NCBI RefSeq assembly: GCF_048263965.1 | Contig: NZ_JBLXDO010000001.1 | Span: 186,001-250,000, forward strand | Direction of reading: 5' to 3' | DNA: 64,000 nucleotides | Origin: Ferrimonas sp048263965 | GTDB taxonomy: Bacteria; Pseudomonadota; Gammaproteobacteria; Enterobacterales; Shewanellaceae | Part shown: in pieces, positions 16,945 to 24,986 of the stretch | Position numbering within the stretch: position 1 is the first letter of the stretch | Layout: every line of letters starts with the position of its first letter | The notes under the pieces: generated by a model | Seen by the model: the letters and a program-made list of their open reading frames with translations, nothing else | What the model was told of the DNA's origin: nothing | The model's database searches: none | Made by a program: the position numbers and the translations under genes

Positions 16945-18990
16945 CTATTTCTGCTCTTTGCCCAGCACATAGTGCTCGAACCAGGCCAGGTCCCACCCCA
17001 TCTTGGTCTTGCGGTGGGAGTACTTGCTCAGGCCGTGGCCTTCACCTGGGTAGATCACCAGTTCGGTGGGTACGTTCAGGTAATGGCGCAGGGTGCGGTA
17101 GAGCCCCTTGGCGTGAGGGGCAGGTACCCGTTCGTCGTTCTCACCCATGTGAATCAGGGTGGGCGTACGGATGTCGCCGGCGTGGCTCAGGCTGGAACCA
17201 TGGGTGTAGGCCTCGGGCTTCTCCCAGGGCAGCCCCTCCATGTAGTTGAGCACGTGCCCCGGGGTGTCCTCCAGCAGCCATTGCAGACGCTGATCGAACA
17301 CACCGGCACCGGAGCTGGCCGCCTTGTAGCGGGTGTTGGTGCTGATCAGGGCGTTGGTCAGGTAGCCACCGTTACTCCACCCCATCACCGCCAGCTTGTC
17401 AGCGTCGGCGATCCCCTCTTTGATCAGGGCATCCACACCGGCTTCGATATCTTTCACTTCGATGTCGTGCTCGTTGCCGATGAGATCCACCAGGAACTTG
17501 TCACCATAGCCGGTGGAGCCGCGGTAGTTGGGAGAGAGCAGCGCCCAGCCCTTGGCGGCAAAGGTCGCGCGTCCGTAGGAGCGGTGTGCCAGGGCGTAGG
17601 GGGTGGCGGCAGTAGGACCACCGTGGATCTGTACCACCAGAGGCAGAGGGCCGTCAGACTTCTTGTAGCCTGGGGGCAGTTCCAGAATCCCCTCGACTGT
17701 GCTGCCATCTGGTGCGGTCCACTGGTAGCGACTGATCTGAGGCAGCTTCCAGTCGTCGGACTGGGGGTTGATGTTGGTTACCCGGTGAGGGGTTTTACCC
17801 ACTTTGCCCTGGTACAGGTCATAGAAGTGATCCAGGGCGTTGTGGCTCATCACCATGGTTTTGCCGCGGCCATCGAAGGCGTAGCTGCCCACCACATAGT
17901 CGCCCTTGGTCAGGGTGCGGGTCTTGCCCTGCTTGCCGTCGTCAATGTCGGTACAGAACAGCTTGACTGAGCCCTGCTCGGCGCCTCGGTAGCACAGCTC
18001 ATCGGAGCCGGGCAGCCACTGGCTGTCGCTGCCGTTGAGGGTGGCCTTGCCGGGACGCTTCATGTCCAGCTGCCACTCAACCTTCATCTTATCATCCAGT
18101 TGGGCGACGAACATCTGACCCGGGTGACCATCGAAGTCGATGCGCCAGGCCAGCTTGTCGCCATCCGGGCTCCACTTGGGGTGCATCAGCCAGCCGTAGG
18201 GAGAGGGCGCCTGCTCACGCCAGGCACTGTCTTCCAGCACCAGGTTGCTGCCCTTGGCGATGTCATACACCTCGACACTGGACCAGCCCTCGAGGAAGAT
18301 CAGTTCGTTGTCCGTGGTGGTTACCCGGGCCAGACGCTTACCGTCGGCGCTGATGTCGAAGTCCCACACCACCTTATCGTCGTCCAGCACCAGTTCCTGG
18401 CGGAAGTTTTGCAGGTCCAGCTTATAGAGAGGGTTCACCTTGACGGTGCCGTGACCGTAGTCCGGTCCCTTGTTGGCACTGCGGTGCTTGGTGAAGGTGT
18501 CTTGCTCGGTGTGGTCACGTACCCCGGTGAACCACAGCTGACCGTCTGCCAGCTCAAAGTGGCGTACCCCCTTCACTTCACGGGTCAGCGGCACCGCTTC
18601 GCCCCCGGCCAGGGGCATACGGAACACCTGGGATTTGCCGTTGTAGGGAGGCTGCTTGCCTTCGCCCCGCTTCTCTGCCCTCAGGAAGTAGAGGTATTTG
18701 CCGGCCGCATCGATCCTTGGCTGGGATTCACGCTCGGGAGTGAAGGTGAGGCGCTCGGGCATCTGGCTGCCCAATTGCACCCGCCACAGGTCGTTGAGGC
18801 TCTTGTCAGCCGCTTCGTCCCAGTAGCTCTGGACCCAGACAGCCTGCTTGCCATCGCTGCTCAGCTGTACCTGGCTCATGCCGTTGATGGTAAAAAAGTC
18901 GTCCAGGGTGATGTCGTGGTGACGTTCGGCCAGGGCGGGTTGGGCAAACAGGGCCGCCGCGATTGCCGCGGGGAGCCATCCTCTCTTCAT
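16945..18990 (-). CDS. Exported S9-family prolyl-oligopeptidase-like peptidase
   Basis: 681 residues. A signal peptide (MKRGWLPAAIAAALFAQPALA, cleaved at about 21/22) sends it to the periplasm. Residues about 30-420 form a WD/beta-propeller-like region and the rest is an alpha/beta-hydrolase domain. The catalytic Ser is in 'VMGWSNGGYLTNALI', the Asp in 'HMGENDERVPAPHAKGL' and the His in 'IYPGEGHGLSKYSHR'. Family members cleave acylaminoacyl or dipeptidyl N-termini of peptides, so a role in peptide scavenging is likely. It is monocistronic, with terminators or long gaps on both sides. Confidence 0.9.
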   Translation of the reverse strand: MKRGWLPAAIAAALFAQPALAERHHDITLDDFFTINGMSQVQLSSDGKQAVWVQSYWDEAADKSLNDLWRVQLGSQMPERLTFTPERESQPRIDAAGKYLYFLRAEKRGEGKQPPYNGKSQVFRMPLAGGEAVPLTREVKGVRHFELADGQLWFTGVRDHTEQDTFTKHRSANKGPDYGHGTVKVNPLYKLDLQNFRQELVLDDDKVVWDFDISADGKRLARVTTTDNELIFLEGWSSVEVYDIAKGSNLVLEDSAWREQAPSPYGWLMHPKWSPDGDKLAWRIDFDGHPGQMFVAQLDDKMKVEWQLDMKRPGKATLNGSDSQWLPGSDELCYRGAEQGSVKLFCTDIDDGKQGKTRTLTKGDYVVGSYAFDGRGKTMVMSHNALDHFYDLYQGKVGKTPHRVTNINPQSDDWKLPQISRYQWTAPDGSTVEGILELPPGYKKSDGPLPLVVQIHGGPTAATPYALAHRSYGRATFAAKGWALLSPNYRGSTGYGDKFLVDLIGNEHDIEVKDIEAGVDALIKEGIADADKLAVMGWSNGGYLTNALISTNTRYKAASSGAGVFDQRLQWLLEDTPGHVLNYMEGLPWEKPEAYTHGSSLSHAGDIRTPTLIHMGENDERVPAPHAKGLYRTLRHYLNVPTELVIYPGEGHGLSKYSHRKTKMGWDLAWFEHYVLGKEQK

Positions 18991-19184
18991 GGGTCGTGTC
19001 CTTGTTGTGATTGTTGCCGTTGAGCTTACCCAAATCTTCCGCCCCAGAGTAGGGGCGATAAGGGGATTTTTGCCAAAGGGTTAAACAGTCAGGGCGACCC
19101 TGTGTTTGTTTGAGTGAAAGGCCGGTAGGTTCAGACTGGATTTAGGGTAGAGACTTACTGCCCCGGTGAGGAGACTTCGGGCAA

Positions 19185-19211
19185 AAAAGGGCGCCAATTG
19201 GCGCCCTTTTG
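19185..19211 (-). terminator. Terminator after the YgbA-like gene
   Basis: AAAAGGGCGCC / GGCGCCCTTTT around AATT, a perfect inverted repeat. It lies directly after the stop of the minus-strand gene at 19216. The bases 18991-19184 hold no other supported gene and carry the promoter region of the S9 peptidase. Confidence 0.8.
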
Positions 19212-19215
19212 CGTA

Positions 19216-19614
19216 TCAGGGTTGCAGCGGCCTTGGCCGGTTGCGGCGACGTCGGTTGGCCTGCATAGGGGGGCGTTCCGGCACCGGTCGACGGCTGTCG
19301 GCGATATGCTGGATGGCCGCCAGGGGGTGGCGCAGGATCATCCTGGGACCGGCGTAGCGCATGATCACCCTGGCCTGCTGACGCTCGGCCGGCTTGTAGC
19401 AGTGGATCGGGCAGTTACCGCAGGTGGGCTTTTCCCCGCCATAGGGGCAGCGGTCCAGCTTCTTCTCGGCGTAGGCCAGCAGCTCGTCGCACTCGGGACA
19501 CAGGTCCGATTGCGCTTCGTTATCGCTGCAGTTGGCCCGACAGTAGAGTCGGGTCATCTTGGCCATGGTCTGGTACTCACGGGCCAGCCGCCCGGTCAGA
19601 AACTCGCTTTTCAT
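19216..19614 (-). CDS. ygbA: YgbA-like protein, nitrous-oxide-stimulated promoter family
   Basis: 132 residues, cysteine-rich. Conserved clusters 'LYCRANCSDNEAQSDLCPECDELLAYAEKKLDRCPYGGEKPTCGNCPIHCYKPAERQQARVIMRYAGPRMILRHPLAAI' match the small family named for nitric-oxide/nitrous-oxide-induced expression (YgbA in enterics). The eight-plus cysteines suggest metal or iron-sulfur binding. The very basic Arg/Pro-rich tail is unlike the family core. Regulation by NsrR is known for relatives; I do not see a clear site here. It is divergent from nothing and stands alone. Confidence 0.75.
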   Translation of the reverse strand: MKSEFLTGRLAREYQTMAKMTRLYCRANCSDNEAQSDLCPECDELLAYAEKKLDRCPYGGEKPTCGNCPIHCYKPAERQQARVIMRYAGPRMILRHPLAAIQHIADSRRPVPERPPMQANRRRRNRPRPLQP

Positions 19615-19705
19615 CCAATACCCCGGTTCATTGCTCAGGTATGGTGGTATCTTAAAAAAGCATCGACAATGCCTCTACAGCCTTAGGTCAGATCTGCGAA
19701 GGGGA

Positions 19706-20065
19706 TCAAATATGGATCACCTTGTCACTGCCGAGGGTCCACTGGCTCAGCTCCACCAGGGTGCCGATCTTCACCCCGGGGATCAGTCGCTCTTCGGAGA
19801 TGCCACGGGCTTCGACGCAGGTTTTGCACAGGCTGACCGGCACGTCCTGGGCCATCAGCAGCTCCAGCATCTGACCGATGTGGTAGCTGAGATCCGGGGT
19901 GCTCTGGCCGGACAGGGCGGCGCCCACGGCGTCGGACATCAGGAACAGACGTTGTTGAATCGGTGTGTCGGCGTGCTCCTGCAGGGCCAGGGCGATGCGC
20001 AGGGCGTTGTAGAGCTTTTCGGAGCCGTAGGGGCTGTCGTGGGCCACCATCAGGATAGAGGTCAT
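19706..20065 (-). CDS. ychN: YchN-like DsrE-fold protein
   Basis: 119 residues from the ATG at 20065, which has GGAGTG six bases upstream. The longer frame to 20140 runs into the selO promoter region. The sequence 'ILMVAHDSPYGSEKLYNALRIALAL', 'LFLMSDAVGAALSGQ', 'QMLELLMAQDVPVSLCKTCVEARGI' and 'IGTLVELSQWTLGSDKV' follows E. coli YchN throughout. DsrE-fold proteins of this type form hexamers and carry a conserved cysteine ('LCKTC') that may act in sulfur transfer; the role is unproved. It is divergent from selO. Confidence 0.88.
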   Translation of the reverse strand: MTSILMVAHDSPYGSEKLYNALRIALALQEHADTPIQQRLFLMSDAVGAALSGQSTPDLSYHIGQMLELLMAQDVPVSLCKTCVEARGISEERLIPGVKIGTLVELSQWTLGSDKVIHI

Positions 20066-20124
20066 GGTCACTCCAGTTGGGAAAACAGATCTCGCTATTG
20101 TGACAGAGGGATAAGGGAGAAAGT

Positions 20125-21543
20125 GTGCTGAAGCTAACACCGGGAATCAATCAGGCGGTGGCCGGGCTGGCCGAGGAGGTCCGGCCCGTGCCTCTGGCGA
20201 ACCCGATTTTGCTCGGGTGGAGTGAGCAGATGGCATCCACCCTGGGGCTGAGGGAATGCAGCGAATCAGTGTTGCGCCAACTCAACGGAGAGGGCCCCTT
20301 TGCACTGGCGCCCACCGCCCAGGTCTACTCTGGCCACCAGTTTGGCGGCTATACCCCCAGGCTGGGGGATGGCCGGGGCTGCCACCTTGGGGAGCTCAAT
20401 GGCTGGGAGCTGTTTCTCAAGGGCAGTGGCCCCACTCCCTATTCAAGGGGAGGAGACGGGCGGGCGGTGATCCGCTCGGCGGTGCGGGAGTTCCTCGCCA
20501 GTGAAGCCCTGCATCACCTGGGGATCTCCACCTCCCGGGCCCTGGCGGTGCTGGCCTCGGACACGCCGGTGTTTCGCGAGCAGCCCGAGCGCGGTGCCAT
20601 CACCGTCAGGGTGACGCCCAGCCATTTGAGGTTCGGTCATTTCGAGTATTTCCGCCACAGCCAGCAGCCTAAGCCGCTGCAGGCGCTGCTCGATTACGCC
20701 CTGACCCGCTATTTCCCCCAGTGTCAGCAACAGTCGGACCCGGTGGCGGCCCTGTTTCTCGAGGTCACTGGCCGAACCGCCGACACCATCGCCGACTGGC
20801 AGGCGGCCGGCTTTGCCCACGGCGTACTCAACAGCGACAACATGTCCCTGCTCGGGGAGACCTTTGACTATGGTCCCTTTGCCTTTATGGACCGCTGCGA
20901 TCCCGGCTTTGTCTGCAATCACTCGGATCACTATGGCCGTTACGCCTTCGATCAGCAGCCGGGCATCGGTTGGTGGAACCTGCAGCGCCTGGCGTTGGCC
21001 TTGAGTGATCATCTGGACAGCGAGGTGATGCCTCAGGCACTGGAGCTGTACCAGAGTCGGCTGACCGCCCGTTACCTGTGGCGGATGGAAGCCAGGCTGG
21101 GCCTGGGAGGGGAGGGCGATCTTCAGGCCAGGCTGGACAGGGTGTCTGCCCTGGTGGGGATGATGCAAAGAACCGGGGTGGATTACCATACCACCCTGAG
21201 GCTGTTTGCCCGGCTCAATCCTCAGGGAGAGGGGGGTGAGCTGCAGGTCCGCCTCGGCGCCGACGATGCCTGGTTACAGTGGTGGCAGCAGTACCAGCAG
21301 GCCCTCTCCTTCGGTAAGCTTGATGCCTGGCAACAGGCTCGGGCCGGAGCCAATCCAGCGGTGGTGTTGCGCACCCATCTGGCCCAGGCGGCGATCGAGG
21401 CGGCAGAGCGGGATGACGCCGGACCGTTAATGGATTTGCATCGGGCCCTGTGTCATCCCTATGATGACCATCCCGAGACACCCCACTACACCGAGGATCC
21501 CCCTTCATGGGCCAGCAGCATCACCCTCTCCTGCTCCAGCTAG
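20125..21543 (+). CDS. selO: SelO pseudokinase, protein AMPylase
   Basis: 472 residues, full length for SelO (YdiU). It transfers AMP from ATP to Ser/Thr/Tyr of target proteins and acts in oxidative-stress responses. The kinase-like core includes 'SGHQFGGYTPRLGDGRGCHLGE', 'ELFLKGSGPTPYSRGGDGRAVIRSAVREFLASEALHHLGI', 'HGVLNSDNMSLLGETFDYGPFAFMD' (Asn/Asp metal site and DYG in place of DFG) and the terminal 'SCSS'. In many eukaryotes this tail has selenocysteine, and here it is Cys. It starts with GTG at 20125 after AAGGGAGAAA. The end overlaps the next gene by 37 bases. Confidence 0.93.
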   Translation: MLKLTPGINQAVAGLAEEVRPVPLANPILLGWSEQMASTLGLRECSESVLRQLNGEGPFALAPTAQVYSGHQFGGYTPRLGDGRGCHLGELNGWELFLKGSGPTPYSRGGDGRAVIRSAVREFLASEALHHLGISTSRALAVLASDTPVFREQPERGAITVRVTPSHLRFGHFEYFRHSQQPKPLQALLDYALTRYFPQCQQQSDPVAALFLEVTGRTADTIADWQAAGFAHGVLNSDNMSLLGETFDYGPFAFMDRCDPGFVCNHSDHYGRYAFDQQPGIGWWNLQRLALALSDHLDSEVMPQALELYQSRLTARYLWRMEARLGLGGEGDLQARLDRVSALVGMMQRTGVDYHTTLRLFARLNPQGEGGELQVRLGADDAWLQWWQQYQQALSFGKLDAWQQARAGANPAVVLRTHLAQAAIEAAERDDAGPLMDLHRALCHPYDDHPETPHYTEDPPSWASSITLSCSS

Positions 21544-21824
21544 GCAGCGCTCACTTCGATGCCGGCGCGGGGCAACTGCGCTGGCAGGCCAGTCTGACCG
21601 AGTCGGGCCTGGCGGACCTTGTCACCCAACTGGCGAGGGCCCTGGATTGCCGTATCGGCGAACATCAGTGGGGGGCGGATCGTCACTGCTGGTCCCTGGA
21701 GTTTGAAGGGGCCCGGCTGCGGCTTCAGTATGAGGCACTGTGCGACAGCCTCTGGCTGGAGGCGGAACGCCCCCAAGAGGCGGACGTCGTCGCTTTCCTG
21801 GCGCAACTTTGGAATCACCAATGA
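21507..21824 (+). CDS. DUF3630-family small protein
   Basis: 105 residues of unknown function, resembling the DUF3630 proteins found beside srkA in Shewanella-type genomes. Visible features are 'RALDCRIGEHQWGADRHCWSLEFEGARLRLQYEALCDSLWLEA' and no signal or membrane segment. It begins inside the 3' end of selO (37-base overlap, GAGGA ten bases before the ATG), and its TGA overlaps the ATG of srkA. The coupling suggests co-translation with both kinase-like partners. Confidence 0.75.
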   Translation: MGQQHHPLLLQLGSAHFDAGAGQLRWQASLTESGLADLVTQLARALDCRIGEHQWGADRHCWSLEFEGARLRLQYEALCDSLWLEAERPQEADVVAFLAQLWNHQ

Positions 21825-22807
21825 CCCAAGCCCAATTTGATTTTCACTCCCTGGGACCGGACTGCATCCTCAATGCGGTGGAGTCCATGGGGATCTACCC
21901 CGAGACCGGCCTGCTGCCGCTGAACAGCTACGAGAACCGGGTCTACCAGTTCCGGGCCGAGGATGGCCGTCGTTATGTGGTCAAGTTCTACCGCCCCCAG
22001 CGCTGGACCCAGGCGGCGATCCTGGAGGAGCATGCCTTTTCCCATGAGCTGGCCGATGCCGAGGTGCCGGTGGCCGCCCCATTGCGCATCGACGGGGAGA
22101 CCCTGTTTGAGCATCAGGGGTACCGCTTTGCCCTGTGGGACAGCATCGGCGGCCGGGAGTTTGAGGTGGACAACCTGGAGCAGCTGGAGCAGGTGGGGCA
22201 GTTTCTCGGTCGCTTGCATCAGGTGGCCCGCGGGGGGCAGTTTGCCCACAGGGCGCCGCTCAACATCGATACCCACGGTCATCAGCCTCGTCAGGTGCTG
22301 GAGCAACAGGCGCAGCTGCCCGGTCACATCGAGACCGCCTTCTTTACCGTGCTGGACCAGGTGCTGGCACAGGTGGCTCAGGCCCCCTGGGACCAGGCTC
22401 AGCAGCGGCTTCACGGGGATATGCACCCTGGCAACATTCTTTGGACACCCGATGGACCGGGGTTTGTGGATCTGGATGACGCCCGAACCGGTCCGGCGGT
22501 ACAAGACCTGTGGATGATGCTCTCCGGCGAACGCAGTCAAAGAGTGATGCAGTTGGACATTTTGCTGGAAGGATATGAAACTTTTTGCGACTTCAACCAC
22601 TCAGAGTTACAGCTGGTGGAGCCACTGCGGGCGCTGAGAATGATCCACTACCTCTCCTGGTTGACCCTGAGATGGAGTGACCCGGCCTTTCCCCGCAACT
22701 TTCCCTGGTTCGGCACCGGTCGATTCTGGGAGGAACAGGTGCTGGCGCTCAAGGAGCAGCTGGCGGCCCTGCAGGAGCCGGCGCTGTCACTGACTCCGGG
22801 CTATTAG
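21821..22807 (+). CDS. srkA: Stress response kinase SrkA (YihE)
   Basis: 328 residues, the E. coli length. Aminoglycoside-phosphotransferase-fold Ser/Thr kinase that counters stress-induced death. 'YENRVYQFRAEDGRRYVVKFYRPQRW' holds the ATP-binding Lys, 'RLHGDMHPGNILW' the catalytic HxDxxxxN, and 'FVDLDDARTGPAVQDLWMML' the metal Asp. The start at 21821 overlaps the DUF3630 stop (ATGA); the longer frame from 21740 lies inside that gene. It lies 60 bases before dsbA, as in E. coli, where yihE and dsbA share Cpx-responsive expression. Confidence 0.93.
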   Translation: MTQAQFDFHSLGPDCILNAVESMGIYPETGLLPLNSYENRVYQFRAEDGRRYVVKFYRPQRWTQAAILEEHAFSHELADAEVPVAAPLRIDGETLFEHQGYRFALWDSIGGREFEVDNLEQLEQVGQFLGRLHQVARGGQFAHRAPLNIDTHGHQPRQVLEQQAQLPGHIETAFFTVLDQVLAQVAQAPWDQAQQRLHGDMHPGNILWTPDGPGFVDLDDARTGPAVQDLWMMLSGERSQRVMQLDILLEGYETFCDFNHSELQLVEPLRALRMIHYLSWLTLRWSDPAFPRNFPWFGTGRFWEEQVLALKEQLAALQEPALSLTPGY

Positions 22808-22867
22808 TTTGTCCCGGGCTGTGGCACAGTAGTTGCCAATTTAACCCTTTGAATCAGAGTAGAGATT

Positions 22868-23479
22868 ATGAAGAAACTATTCGCCATCCTCTTCGCCTTG
22901 GTGCTGGCCCCCATGGCCATGGCCGCCCAGTTTGAAGAGGGGACCCACTACAAGGTGGTCAGCCAGGCCAAGGTGCAGGGCCAGCCAACGGTTACCGAGT
23001 TTTTCTCCTTCTACTGCCCCCACTGCTACACCTTTGAGAAGGTGCACCTGCCCAACCTGAAGAAGGGTCTGGACGACGGGATCAAGTTTGAGCAGAAGCA
23101 CGTGGACTTCATCGGCGGCCCCATGGGCGTGGAGATGACCAAGGCCCTGGCGGTGATGCAGACCCTCAAGGTGGGTGACCAGGTGAAGACCCCCCTGTTC
23201 TCCGCCATTCACGATGCCCGTAAGCAGTTCTCCACCGGTGCCGATGTGAAGCAGCTGTTTGTGGACAATGGCGTTGACGGCGATAAGTACGATAAGGCGA
23301 TGAACAGCTTTATGGTGAACGCCAAGGTGAAGAAGTGGAAGAAGGAGCAGATCGACTCCGGTATCCGCGGTGTACCCGCGCTGATCGTCAACGGCAAGTA
23401 CCAGGTGGAGATGGGCAGTCTGGAGAGTGCCGAGCAGCTCAGCGAGTTGGTTAACTACCTGGCCAAGAAGCAGGACTGA
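22868..23479 (+). CDS. dsbA: Thiol:disulfide interchange protein DsbA
   Basis: 203-residue periplasmic oxidase that forms disulfides in exported proteins. The signal peptide is about residues 1-19 (MKKLFAILFALVLAPMAMA). The active site is CPHC in 'FFSFYCPHCYTFEKVH', and the cis-Pro loop is 'GIRGVPALIVNGKYQV'. A ribosome site (AGAGATT) precedes the ATG. The protein serves the many cysteine-containing exported proteins here, although the cytochromes also need haem-lyase reductants. Terminator at 23502-23525. Confidence 0.95.
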   Translation: MKKLFAILFALVLAPMAMAAQFEEGTHYKVVSQAKVQGQPTVTEFFSFYCPHCYTFEKVHLPNLKKGLDDGIKFEQKHVDFIGGPMGVEMTKALAVMQTLKVGDQVKTPLFSAIHDARKQFSTGADVKQLFVDNGVDGDKYDKAMNSFMVNAKVKKWKKEQIDSGIRGVPALIVNGKYQVEMGSLESAEQLSELVNYLAKKQD

Positions 23480-23501
23480 GACTCAGCCTGACCGGTTTGA
23501 C

Positions 23502-23526
23502 AGGGCGCCTTGGGGCGCCCTTTTTG
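23502..23526 (+). terminator. Terminator after dsbA
   Basis: AGGGCGCC / GGCGCCCT around TTGG, then TTTTTG. A second hairpin (GATCGGTGA / TCACCGATC, 23576-23594), flanked by A runs, is a possible terminator for leftward transcription. The rest of 23480-23857 holds no other supported gene. Confidence 0.85.
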
Positions 23527-23857
23527 TTAATGGATGTTTCTGCATAATGTATACACATCTCAATAACAAAAAAAAGATCGGTGAATCACCGATCAAAAAA
23601 GGCGGACCCGACTCCACGGCCTCTCAGCCCCATACCCCTCGAGGCGCAGTACTGACTGCCGGTGCCCGCGGTTAGGAACACTGCGCCAAGCAAGGTAACA
23701 AAGTTGCAACATCTTGCCAAATGAGGAGGCGTCAAATTATCGCTACGGATCCCTTTGGGCTAATCTGATCGCAGTACGTTGTATTGCGTATAAAACCAAA
23801 TACAATTGCGGCGGTCTGATAGTTTGCGTCAGTCAGAATATAACAAGGAATTTGACG

Positions 23858-24064
23858 GTGAGAATTTTCCCAATCTACGCACCAAGGATGATTGCTAAGC
23901 ACGCCAGGGTGTTCAGGGATGGAGTGGTGCTGGTAAAACACATTGGTCGGCTGGAGTTCAAAGCGGGGCGTTTCATCATGCCCAGACACTCGCTGCCCAA
24001 GGTGAGAGATGTGATCAATGAATTGAACGGACTGCTGCAGCCAGAACCCGCAGCAGCCGGATAA
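23858..24064 (+). CDS. Small conserved-looking hypothetical protein
   Basis: 68 residues from a GTG at 23858 that has AAGGA eight bases upstream. The frame is open back to 23714, but that part looks non-coding. The sequence 'MRIFPIYAPRMIAKHARVFRDGVVLVKHIGRLEFKAGRFIMPRHSLPKVRDVINELNGLL' reads as a compact basic domain with no signal, membrane segment or cysteine. I do not recognise the family. It sits between dsbA and zapB and is convergent with zapB, with a gap of four bases. Confidence 0.5.
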   Translation: MRIFPIYAPRMIAKHARVFRDGVVLVKHIGRLEFKAGRFIMPRHSLPKVRDVINELNGLLQPEPAAAG

Positions 24065-24068
24065 AGGT

Positions 24069-24329
24069 TTAGGCCAGCTCGCTCAGCCCCGGAGCGGGCT
24101 GATTGCTGTCATCAGCCTGGGACAGGCGATTCAGCAGGCCCTCTGCCTTGCTGTTCCAGGCTTGCAACTGCTGCTCCAGGTCTCGGTTGCGCGCTTCCAG
24201 TTCTGCCGCCTTCTCTGCCATCTCCTGGGCACGGCCGCGCTCCTCCTCCAGCTCCATCTGCTGAAGTTCAATGGTCTCAAGCGCACTCTGAACGCGAGAC
24301 TCCAATTTATCTAATAGATCTAAGCTCAT
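24069..24329 (-). CDS. zapB: Cell division factor ZapB
   Basis: 86 residues forming almost one continuous coiled coil ('MSLDLLDKLESRVQSALETIELQQMELEEERGRAQEMAEKAAELEARNRDLEQQLQAW'). The N-terminal 'LDLLDKLE..V..ALETIELLQMEIEEL' pattern is that of ZapB (YiiU), which links ZapA and the Z ring to MatP and the chromosome terminus. It is cytoplasmic and monocistronic, and its acidic Pro/Ser tail is a variable part of the family. Confidence 0.85.
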   Translation of the reverse strand: MSLDLLDKLESRVQSALETIELQQMELEEERGRAQEMAEKAAELEARNRDLEQQLQAWNSKAEGLLNRLSQADDSNQPAPGLSELA

Positions 24330-24486
24330 AGGACTTTACTGCATAAGGGGTTGAACAGAGTCCGATTCTAGCAGTGCCCGGGGCACTGATCACGGTATTT
24401 CGCCCCTCTCCCTTGCCTTTAGTGGCCGGATCTGCTGGTTGCGGCGCGTCCTGTAGCCAGAATCGCCCAAAATTTCCTCAACCCAT

Positions 24487-24512
24487 AAAAAATGCCCACA
24501 CAGGTGGGCATT
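24487..24512 (-). terminator. Terminator of the flavoprotein-cytochrome unit
   Basis: On the minus strand a TGCCCACC / GTGGGCA stem is followed by a run of T (AAAAAA at 24487-24492 on the plus strand). It lies about 50 bases after the tetraheme cytochrome stop. Confidence 0.8.
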
Positions 24513-24558
24513 GTCGGTGAGATGATGATGAAACCTGTGGGGGCATCCTGCCCCGGGG

Positions 24559-24972
24559 TTATTTGCGCTTGAGCTCGGGGTATTTGAACTCGTGGCAGTT
24601 GTTGCAGTACACCTCGGTCTTCTTGTGCTGAGCGTGACAGTAGACACAACTCAGATCCTGACCATAGTGCAGGCTGTCATGGGGGTTGGGCTCGTAGGCG
24701 GCGCCGTGACCCGGACGTTCGGTCTCCTCGGCCAGATCCTCCTTGCTGCCGTGGCAGGTCAGGCAGGCGTCCTCATCCGGGATGGTGTAGGGCTTGCTGT
24801 CACCGTGGCAACTGCTGCACTCCACGTTGCCTTTGTCGTCGCTGAAGATCTCCTTGTGATAGGACTTCAGCGGCATCTTGGCGGCCATGGCCGGCAGCGA
24901 CAGGCCGACGATGGCGGCCATCAACAGGGCGGCCAGGGAGGGGATGGTTTTGGTCATGGTGGCTCTTTTCAT
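24559..24972 (-). CDS. Periplasmic tetraheme cytochrome c, partner of the flavoprotein upstream
   Basis: 137 residues. A signal peptide of about 30 residues ends 'LPAMA'. Four haem sites are visible: CSSCH, CLTCH, CVYCH and CNNCH. The spacing and length resemble the tetraheme domain of Shewanella flavocytochromes c (FccA, UrdA), here as a separate chain. The gene starts 14 bases after the flavoprotein stop in the same direction, so the two form an operon. It probably passes electrons from a quinol dehydrogenase such as CymA to the flavoprotein; that donor is inferred. GGAG lies about ten bases before the ATG. Confidence 0.88.
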   Translation of the reverse strand: MKRATMTKTIPSLAALLMAAIVGLSLPAMAAKMPLKSYHKEIFSDDKGNVECSSCHGDSKPYTIPDEDACLTCHGSKEDLAEETERPGHGAAYEPNPHDSLHYGQDLSCVYCHAQHKKTEVYCNNCHEFKYPELKRK

Positions 24973-24986
24973 GGTTTGGGTACTCC

